Assembly: GCA_964036665.1 (NCBI GenBank)
Contig: OZ038531.1
Coordinates: 13,702,168 to 13,766,167, forward strand
DNA: 64,000 nt
Direction of reading: 5' to 3'
Origin: Gordius sp. MW1
Lineage: Eukaryota > Nematomorpha > Gordioida > Gordea > Gordiidae
Shown one piece after another: positions 53,901-64,000 of the stretch (the stretch's first letter is position 1; each line of letters begins with the position of its first letter). Under the pieces are notes generated by a model. It was given only the letters and a program-made list of their open reading frames with translations. It ran no database searches and had not been told where the DNA came from. The translations under genes and the position numbers were made by a program.

Positions 53901-56900
53901 AAAATGATAGATCTCGCAGCTTAAAACCTCTTTTCGGAAGTCAATCGAGGATAATAGGATTCTCAAATTGGCTTACTTTTATATATTTTTTCATGCTCTT
54001 TCACATAGAATCGAAAAAAATAAATATTTTTACCTCAAAATTTTTCACATATTTTTCTTTGAACCGTATTCATCCGATGAAAGTTGTCGTTTTCAGACGT
54101 GGTTTCTATGATCCCAAGTAAAAATTTATCAGAATCTAAAAACTATTACTTTGGAATCATGATCGCATAGAGCAGTTTTTAAAAATTAAGCACTCACGTT
54201 GCGATACAACAAACTAATCGCAACAATAAAACGTTGTCTTTTGTCAAAATGATAGTTCTCGCAGCTTAAAACCTTTTTTCGGAAGTTAATCGAGGATAAT
54301 AGGATTCTCAAATTGGCTTACTTTTATATATTTTTTAAGCTCTTTCACATAGAATCGAAAAAAATAAATATTTTTGCCTCAAAATTTTTCACATATTTTT
54401 CTTTGAACCGTATTCATCCGATGAAAGTTGTCGTTTTCAGACGTGGTTTCTAAGATCCCAAGTAAAAATTTATCAGAATCTAAAAACTATTACTTTGTAA
54501 TCATGATCGCATAGAGCAGTTTTCAAAAATTAAGCACTCACGTTGCGATACAACAAACTAATCGCAACAATAAAACGTTGTCTTTTGTCAAAATGATAGA
54601 TCTCGCAGCTTAAAACCTCTTTTCGGAAGTCAATCGAGGATAATAGGATTCTCAAATTGGCTTACTTTTATATATTTTTTCATGCTCTTTCACATAGAAT
54701 CGAAAAAAATAAATATTTTTACCTCAAAATTTTTCACATATTCTTCTTTGAACCGTATTCATCCGATGAAAGTTTTCGTTTTCAGACGTGGTTTCTATGA
54801 TCCCAAGTAAAAATTTATCAGAATTTAAAAACTATTACTTTGAAATCATGATCGCATAGAGCAGTTTTCAAAAATTAAGCACTCACGTTGCGATACAACA
54901 AACTAATCGCAACAATAAAACGTTGTCTTTTGTCAAAATGATAGATCTCGCAGCTTAAAACCTCTTTTCGGAAGTCAATCGAGGATAATAGGATTCTCAA
55001 ATTGGCTTACTTTTATATATTTTTTCATGCTCTTTCACATAGAATCGAAAAAAAAAAATTTTTACCTCAAAATTTTTCACATATTTTTCTTTGAACCGTA
55101 TTCATCCGATGAAAGTTGTCGTTTTCAGACGTGGTTTCTATGATCCCAAGTAAAAATTTATCAGAATTTAAAAACTATTACTTTGAAATCATTATCGCAT
55201 AGAGCAGTTTTCAAAAATTAAGCACATACAACAAACTAATCGCAACAATAAAACGTTGTCTTTTGTCAAAATGATAGTTCTCGCAGCTAAACCTCTTTTC
55301 GGAAGTTAATCGAGGATAATAGGATTCTTAAATTGGCTTACTTTTATATATTTTTTCATGCTCTTTCACATAGAATCGAAAAAAATAAATATTTTTACCT
55401 CAAAATTTTTCACATATTTTTCTTTGAACCGTATTCATCCGATGAAAGTTGTCGTTTTCAGACGTGGTTTCTGTGATCCCAAGTAAAAATTTATCAGAAT
55501 TTAAAAACTATTACTTTGAAATCATGATCGCATAGAGCAGTTTTCAAAAATTAAGCACATACAACAAACTAATCGCAACAATAAAACGTTGTCTTTTGTC
55601 AAAATGATAGATCTCGCAGCTTAAAACCTCTTTTCGGAAGTCAATCGAGGATAATAGGATTCTCAAATTGGCTTACTTTTATATATTTTTTCATGCTCTT
55701 TCAAATAGAATCGAAAAAAATAAATATTTTTACCTCAAAATTTTTCACATATTTTTCTTTGAACCGTATTCATCCGATGAAAGTTGTCGTTTTCAGACGT
55801 GGTTTCTATGATCCCAAGTAAAAATTTATCAGAATTTAAAAACTATTACTTTGAAATCATGATCGCATAGAGCAGTTTTCAAAAATTAAGCACTCACGTT
55901 GCGATACAACAAACTAATCGCAACAATAAAACGTTGTCTTTTGTCAAAATGATAGATCTCGCAGCTTAAAACCTCTTTTCGGAAGTCAATCGAGGATAAT
56001 AGGATTCTCAAATTGGCTTACTTTTATATATTTTTTCATGCTCTTTCAAATAGAATCGAAAAAAATAAATATTTTTACCTCAAAATTTTTCACATATATT
56101 TCTTTGAACCGTATTCATCCGATGAAAGTTGTCGTTTTCAGACGTGGTTTCTATGATCCCAAGTAAAAATTTATCAGAATTTAAAAACTATTACTTTGAA
56201 ATCATGATCGCATAGAGCAGTTTTCAAAAATTAAGCACTCACGTTGCGATAGAACAAACTAATCGCAACAATAAAACGTTGTCTTTTGTCAAAATGATAG
56301 ATCTCGCAGCTTAAAACCTCTTTTCGGAAGTCAATCGAGGATAATAGGATTCTCAAATTGGCTTACTTTTATATATTTTTTCATGCTCTTTCACATAGAA
56401 TCGAAAAAAATAAATATTTTTACCTCAAAATTTTTCACATATTTTTCTTTGAACCGTATTCATCCGATGAAAGTTGTCGTTTTCAGACGTGGTTTCTATG
56501 ATCCCAAGTAAAAATTTATCAGAATCTAAAAACTATTACTTTGGAATCATGATCGCATAGAGCAGTTTTTAAAAATTAAGCACTCACGTTGCGATACAAC
56601 AAACTAATCGCAACAATAAAACGTTGTCTTTTGTCAAAATGATAGTTCTCGCAGCTTAAAACCTTTTTTCGGAAGTTAATCGAGGATAATAGGATTCTCA
56701 AATTGGCTTACTTTTATATATTTTTTAAGCTCTTTCACATAGAATCGAAAAAAATAAATATTTTTGCCTCAAAATTTTTCACATATTTTTCTTTGAACCG
56801 TATTCATCCGATGAAAGTTGTCGTTTTCAGACGTGGTTTCTAAGATCCCAAGTAAAAATTTATCAGAATCTAAAAACTATTACTTTGTAATCATGATCGC

Positions 56901-59900
56901 ATAGAGCAGTTTTCAAAAATTAAGCACTCACGTTGCGATACAACAAACTAATCGCAACAATAAAACGTTGTCTTTTGTCAAAATGATAGATCTCGCAGCT
57001 TAAAACCTCTTTTCGGAAGTCAATCGAGGATAATAGGATTCTCAAATTGGCTTACTTTTATATATTTTTTCATGCTCTTTCACATAGAATCGAAAAAAAT
57101 AAATATTTTTACCTCAAAATTTTTCACATATTCTTCTTTGAACCGTATTCATCCGATGAAAGTTTTCGTTTTCAGACGTGGTTTCTATGATCCCAAGTAA
57201 AAATTTATCAGAATTTAAAAACTATTACTTTGAAATCATGATCGCATAGAGCAGTTTTCAAAAATTAAGCACTCACGTTGCGATACAACAAACTAATCGC
57301 AACAATAAAACGTTGTCTTTTGTCAAAATGATAGATCTCGCAGCTTAAAACCTCTTTTCGGAAGTCAATCGAGGATAATAGGATTCTCAAATTGGCTTAC
57401 TTTTATATATTTTTTCATGCTCTTTCACATAGAATCGAAAAAAAAAAATTTTTACCTCAAAATTTTTCACATATTTTTCTTTGAACCGTATTCATCCGAT
57501 GAAAGTTGTCGTTTTCAGACGTGGTTTCTATGATCCCAAGTAAAAATTTATCAGAATTTAAAAACTATTACTTTGAAATCATTATCGCATAGAGCAGTTT
57601 TCAAAAATTAAGCACATACAACAAACTAATCGCAACAATAAAACGTTGTCTTTTGTCAAAATGATAGTTCTCGCAGCTAAACCTCTTTTCGGAAGTTAAT
57701 CGAGGATAATAGGATTCTTAAATTGGCTTACTTTTATATATTTTTTCATGCTCTTTCACATAGAATCGAAAAAAATAAATATTTTTACCTCAAAATTTTT
57801 CACATATTTTTCTTTGAACCGTATTCATCCGATGAAAGTTGTCGTTTTCAGACGTGGTTTCTGTGATCCCAAGTAAAAATTTATCAGAATTTAAAAACTA
57901 TTACTTTGAAATCATGATCGCATAGAGCAGTTTTCAAAAATTAAGCACATACAACAAACTAATCGCAACAATAAAACGTTGTCTTTTGTCAAAATGATAG
58001 TTCTCGCAGCTTAAAACCTCTTTTCGGAAGTCAATCGAGGATAATAGGATTCTTAAATTGGCTTACTTTTATATATTTTTTCATGCTCTTTCACATAGAA
58101 TCGAAAAAAATAAATATTTTTACCTCAAAATTTTTCACATATTTTTCTTTGAACCGTATTCATCCGATGAAAGTTGTCGTTTTCAGACGTGGTTTCTATG
58201 ATCCCAAGTAAAAATTTATCAGAATCTAAAAACTATTACTTTGGAATCATGATCGCATAGAGCAGTTTTCAAAAATTAAGCACTCACGTTGCGATACAAC
58301 AAACTAATCGCAACAATAAAACGTTGTCTTTTGTCAAAATGATAGTTCTCGCAGCTTAAAACCTTTTTTCGGAAGTCAATCGAGGATAATAGGATTCTCA
58401 AATTGGCTTACTTTTATATATTTTTTAAGCTCTTTCACATAGAATCGAAAAAAATAAATATTTTTGCCTCAAAATTTTTCACATATTTTTCTTTGAACCG
58501 TATTCATCCGATGAATGTTGTCGTTTTCAGACGTGGTTTCTAAGATCCCAAGTAAAAATTTATCAGAATCTAAAAACTATTACTTTGTAATCATGATCGC
58601 ATAGAGCAGTTTTCAAAAATTAAGCACTCACGTTGCGATACAACAAACTAATCGCAACAATAAAACGTTGTCTTTTGTCAAAATGATAGATCTCGCAGCT
58701 TAAAACCTCTTTTCGGAAGTCAATCGAGGATAATAGGATTCTCAAATTGGCTTACTTTTATATATTTTTTCATGCTCTTTCACATAGAATCGAAAAAAAT
58801 AAATATTTTTACCTCAAAATTTTTCACATATTCTTCTTTGAACCGTATTCATCCGATGAAAGTTGTCGTTTTCAGACGTGGTTTCTATGATCCCAAGTAA
58901 AAATTTATCAGAATTTAAAAACTATTACTTTGAAATCATGATCGCATAGAGCAGTTTTCAAAAATTAAGCACTCACGTTGCGATACAACAAACTAATCGC
59001 AACAATAAAACGTTGTCTTTTGTCAAAATGATAGATCTCGCAGCTTAAAACCTCTTTTCGGAAGTCAATCGAGGATAATAGGATTCTCAAATTTTCTTAC
59101 TTTTATATATTTTTTCATGCTCTTTCACATAGAATCGAAAAAAATAAATATTTTTACCTCAAAATTTTTCACATATTTTTCTTTGAACCGTATTCATCCG
59201 ATGAAAGTTGTCGTTTTTAGACGTGGTTTCTGTGATCCCAAGTAAAAATTTATCAGAATTTAAAAACTATTACTTTGAAATCATGATCGCATAGAGCAGT
59301 TTTCAAAAATTAAGCACATACAACAAACTAATCGCAACAATAAAACGTTGTCTTTTGTCAAAATGATAGTTCTCGCAGCTTAAAACCTCTTTTCGGAAGT
59401 CAATCGAGGATAATAGGATTCTTAAATTGGCTTACTTTTATATATTTTTTCATGCTCTTTCACATAGAATCGAAAAAAATAAATATTTTTACCTCAAAAT
59501 TTTTCACATATTTTTCTTTGAACCGTATTCATCCGATGAAAGTTGTCGTTTTCAGACGTGGTTTCTATGATCCCAAGTAAAAATTTATCAGAATCTAAAA
59601 ACTATTACTTTGGAATCATGATCGCATAGAGCAGTTTTCAAAAATTAAGCACTCACGTTGCGATACAACAAACTAATCGCAACAATAAAACGTTGTCTTT
59701 TGTCAAAATGATAGTTCTCGCAGCTTAAAACCTTTTTTCGGAAGTCAATCGAGGATAATAGGATTCTCAAATTGGCTTACTTTTATATATTTTTTAAGCT
59801 CTTTCACATAGAATCGAAAAAACTAAATATTTTTGCCTCAAAATTTTTCACATATTTTTCTTTGAACCGTATTCATCCGATGAAAGTTGTCGTTTTCAGA

Positions 59901-62900
59901 CGTGGTTTCTAAGATCCCAAGTAAAAATTTATCAGAATCTAAAAACTATTACTTTGTAATCATGATAGAGCAGTTTTCAAAAATTAAGCACTCACGTTGC
60001 GATACAACAAACTAATCGCAACAATAAAACGTTGTCTTTTGTCAAAATGATAGATCTCGCAGCTTAAAACCTCTTTTCGGAAGTCAATCGAGGATAATAG
60101 GATTCTCAAATTGGCTTACTTTTATATATTTTTTCATGCTCTTTCACATAGAATCGAAAAAAATAAATATTTTTACCTCAAAATTTTTCACATATTCTTC
60201 TTAGAACCGTATTCATCCGTAGAAGTTGTCGTTTTCAGACGTGGTTTCTATGATCCCAAGTAAAAATTTATCAGAATTTAAAAACTATTACTTTGAAATC
60301 ATGATCGCATAGAGCAGTTTTCAAAAATTAAGCACTCACGTTGCGATACAATAAACTAATCGCAACAATAAAACGTTGTCTTTTGTCAAAATGATAGTTC
60401 TCGCAGCTTAAAACCTCTTTTCGGAAGTCAATCGAGGATAATAGGATTCTCAAATTGGCTTACTTTTATATATTTTTTCATGCTCTTTCAAATAGAATCG
60501 AAAAAAATAAATATTTTTACCTCAAAATTTTTCACATATATTTCTTTGAACCGTATTCATCCGATGAAAGTTGTCGTTTTCAGACGTGGTTTCTATGATC
60601 CCAAGTAAAAATTTATCAGAATTTAAAAACTATTACTTTGAAATCATGATCGCATAGAGCAGTGTTCAAAAATTAAGCACATACAACAAACTAATCGCAA
60701 CAATAAAACGTTGTCTTTTGTCAAAATGATAGTTCTCGCAGCTTAAAACCTCTTTTCGGAAGTCAATCGAGGATAATAGGATTCTTAAATTGGCTTACTT
60801 TTATATATTTTTTCATGCTCTTTCACATAGAATCGAAAAAAATAAATATTTTTACCTCAAAATTTTTCAATATTTTTCTTTGAACCGTATTCATCCGATG
60901 AAAGTTGTCGTTTTCAGATGTGGTTTCTATGATCCCAAGTAAAAATTTATCAGAATCTAAAAACTACTTTGGAATCATGATCGCATAGAGCAGTTTTCAA
61001 AAATTAAGCACTCACGTTGCGATACAACAAACTAATCGCAACAATAAAACGTTGTCTTTTGTCAAAATGATAGTTCTCGCAGCTTAAAACCTTTTTTCGG
61101 AAGTCAATCGAGGATAATAGGATTCTCAAATTGGCTTACTTTTATATATTTTTTAAGCTCTTTCACATAGAATCGAAAAAAATAAATATTTTTGCCTCAA
61201 AATTTTTCACATATTTTTCTTTGAACCGTATTCATCCGATGAAAGTTGTCGTTTTCAGACGTGGTTCTAAAATCCCAAGTAAAAATTTATCAGAATCTAA
61301 AAACTATTACTTTGTAATCATGATCGCATAGAGCAGTTTTCAAAAATTAAGCACTCACGTTGCGATACAACAAACTAATCGCAACAATAAAACGTTGTCT
61401 TTTGTCAAAATGATAGATCTCGCAGCTTAAAACCTCTTTTCGGAAGTCAATCGAGGATAATAGGATTCTCAAATTGGCTTACTTTTATATATTTTTTCAT
61501 GCTCTTTCACATAGAATCGAAATAAATAAATATTTTTACCTCAAAATTTTTCACATATTCTTCTTTGAACCGTATTCATCCGATGAAAGTTGTCGTTTTC
61601 AGACGTGGTTTCTATGATCCCAAGTAAAAATTTATCAGAATTTAAAAACGATTACTTTGAAATCATGATCGCATAGAGCAGTTTTCAAAAATTAAGCACT
61701 CACGTTGCGATACAACAAACTAATCGCAACAATAAAACGTTGTCTTTTGTCAAAATGATAGTTCTCGCAGCTTAAAACCTCTTTTCGGAAGTCAATCGAG
61801 GATAATAGGATTCTCAAATTGGCTTACTTTTATATATTTTTTCATGCTCTTTCAAATAGAATCGAAAAAAATAAATATTTTTACCTCAAAATTTTTCACA
61901 TATATTTCTTTGAACCGTATTCATCCGATGAAAGTTGTCGTTTTCAGACGTGGTTTCTATGATCCCAATTAAAAATTTATCAGAATTTAAAAACTATTAC
62001 TTTGAAATCATGATCGCATAGAGCAGTTTTCAAAAATTAAGCACATACAACAAACTAATCGCAACAATAAAACGTTGTCTTTTATCAAAATGATAGTTCT
62101 CGCAGCTTAAAACCTTTTCGGAAGTCAATCGAGGATAATAGGATTCTCAAATTGGCTTACTTTTATATATTTTTTTATGCTCTTTCACATAGAATCGAAA
62201 AAAATAAATATTTTTACCTCAAAATTTTATATTTTTCTTTGAACCGTATTTATCCGATGAAAGTTGTCGTTTTCAGACGTGGTTTCTATGATCTCAAGTA
62301 AAAATTTATCAGAATTTAAAAACTATTACTTTGAAATCATTATCGCATGGAGCAGTTTTCAAAAATTAAGCACATACAACAAACTAATCGCAACAATAAA
62401 ACGTTGTCTTTTGTCAAAATGATAGTTCTCGCAGCTTAAAACCTCTTTTCGGAAGTCAATCGAGGATAATAGGATTCTCAAATTGGCTTACTTTTATATA
62501 TTTTTTCATGCTTTTTCACATAGAATCAAAAAAAATAAATATTTTTACCTCAAAATTTTTCACATATTTTTCTTTGAACCGTATTCATCCGATGAAAGTT
62601 GTCGTTTTCAGACGTGGTTTCTATGATCCCAAGTAAAAATTTATCAGAATTTAAAAACTATTACTTTGAAATCATTATCGCATGGAGCAGTTTTCAAAAA
62701 TTAAGCACATACAACAAACTAATCGCAACAAAAAAACGTTGTCTTTTGTCAAAATGATAGTTCTCGCAGCTTAAAACCTCTTTTCGGAAGTCAATCGAGC
62801 ATAACAGGATACTCAAATTGGCTTACTTTTATATAATTTTTTATGCTCTTTCACATAGAATCGAAATAAATAAATATTTTTACCTCAAAATTTTTCACAT

Positions 62901-64000
62901 ATTTTTCTTCTAACCGTATTCATCCGATGAAAGTTGTCGTTTTCAGACGTGGTTTCTATGATCCCAAGTAAAAATTTATCAGAATTTAAAAACTATTACT
63001 TTGAAATCATGATCGCATAGAGCAGTTAAATTAAGCACATACAACAAACTAATCGCAACAATAAAACGTTGTCTTTTGTCAAAATGATAGATCTCGCAGC
63101 TTAAAACCTCTTTTCGGAAGTCAATCGAGGATAATAGGATTCTCAAATTGGCTTACTTTTATATATTTTTTTATGCTCTTTCACATAGAATCGAAAAAAA
63201 TAAATATTTTTACCTCAAAATTTTTAACATATTTTTCTTTGAACCGTATTCATCCGATGTAAGTTGTCGTTTTCAGACGTGGTTTCTATGATCCCAAGTA
63301 AAAATTTATCAGAATCTAAAAACTATTACTTTGAAATCATGATCGCATAGAGCAGTTTTCAAAAATTAAGCACTCACGTTGCGATACAACAAACTAATCG
63401 CAACAAGAAAACGTTGTCTTTTGTCAAAATGATAGTTCTCGCAGCTTAAAACCTTTTTTCGGAAGTCAATCGAGGATAATAGGATTCTCAAATTGGCTTA
63501 CTTTTATATATTTTTTCATGCTCTTTCACATAGAATCAAAAAAAATAAATATTTTTATCTCAAAATTTTTCACATATTTTTCTTTGAACCGTATTCATCC
63601 GATGAAAGTTGTCGTTTTCAGACGTAATTTCTATGATCCCAAGTAAAAATTTATCAGAATTTAAAAACTATTACTTTGAAATCATTATCGCATGGAGCAG
63701 TTTTCAAAAATTAAGCACATACAACAAACTAATCGCAACAAAAAAACGTTGTCTTTTGTCAAAATGATAGTTCTCGCAGCTTAAAACCTCTTTTCGGAAG
63801 TCAATCGAGCATAACAGGATACTCAAATTGGCTTACTTTTATATAATTTTTTATGCTCTTTCACATAGAATCGAAATAAATAAATATTTTTACCTCAAAA
63901 TTTTTCACATATTTTTCTTCTAACCGTATTCATCCGATGAAAGTTGTCGTTTTCAGACGTGGTTTCTATGATCCCAAGTAAAAATTTATCAGAATTTAAA
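44908..64000 (+). repeat. Satellite DNA array, right part (about 56 monomers)
   Basis: The same satellite, in the same orientation and phase as the left part, resumes directly after the insertion: the interrupted monomer continues with ACTTTGTAATCATG and then GCATAGAGCAG. The block up to about 48.0 kb is related to 27.8-30.5 and 33.0-35.7 kb. 48.0-59 kb carries the 3,079-bp 9-mer HOR. The last 4 kb is more divergent, with many private small indels (for example at about 59966, 60869, 60967, 61266 and 62228). The array runs off the right edge of the window. No genes seen. Confidence 0.98.
48011..59627 (+). repeat. Iterated 9-monomer HOR (3,079 bp) with a 7-monomer variant
   Basis: Units start at 48011, 51090 and 54169 (period 3,079 bp), then 56559 (2,390 bp later, two monomers missing), and a last diverging unit runs to about 59627. 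The 48.0-52.7 kb stretch matches 36.7-41.4 kb at an offset of 11,280 bp (ACGCGGTTTC at about 38359, 49639 and 52718). A monomer with TCTTTCAAATAG but a short head at about 55.5 kb marks a recombinant junction just before the 7-mer resumes. Confidence 0.85.

Overview
The window is almost entirely one satellite DNA array. AT-rich monomers of about 342 bp (common lengths 333-335 and 344-345 bp) run head to tail in a single orientation from base 1 to base 64000, open at both ends. One 1,717-bp insertion at 43187-44903 is the only non-satellite DNA. From total length and mean monomer size there are about 182 monomers (an estimate, not a count). I see no protein-coding gene, rRNA, tRNA or CRISPR array. 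This is eukaryotic constitutive heterochromatin, pericentromeric, centromeric or subtelomeric. The roughly 30% GC by eye and the style of the repeat would suit an insect or another invertebrate, but nothing here fixes the taxon.

Monomers. The full-length class carries an 8-bp dyad (GTTGCGAT, 11-nt loop, ATCGCAAC) near its left edge. A second abundant class lacks exactly 10 bp, which removes most of the left dyad arm. A block of A/T tracts about 11-13 bp apart sits in the middle of every monomer. Minor classes have 5-bp deletions next to the dyad. Diagnostic variants recur at fixed spacings and define higher-order repeats (HORs): a 9-mer near the left edge (about 3,069 bp), a 5-mer (1,693 bp) at 19.7-23.0 kb, a 7-mer (about 2,370 bp) at 23.0-27.1 kb, a 15/12-mer (5,149 bp and shorter) with a nested 3-mer (1,034 bp) at 27.8-37.1 kb, and a different 9-mer (3,079 bp) at 36.7-41.4 and 48.0-59 kb. 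Larger duplicated segments are also visible: 7.5-12.6 with 16.0-20.2 kb, 25.4-30.5 with 41.4-47.6 kb (interrupted by the insertion), 36.7-41.4 with 48.0-52.7 kb, and 12.3-13.3 with 62.0-63.0 kb.

Insertion. 43187-44903 has two 498-bp direct terminal repeats, nearly identical, around a 721-bp interior, and is flanked by a TATT target duplication. Removing it and one TATT restores a normal monomer. The paralogous position near 27784-27787 is an empty site, so the element arrived after the segment had duplicated. Its structure is that of a small non-autonomous LTR-type retroelement, or possibly a Penelope-like element. The terminal repeats do not have TG...CA ends. On the minus strand a TGG-initiated, primer-binding-site-like 18-mer abuts the inner edge of one terminal repeat, followed by a 169-codon frame broken by three stops that looks like decayed coding sequence. 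Its family is unrecognised.

All short open frames inside the satellite are repeat shadows and are not annotated as genes.
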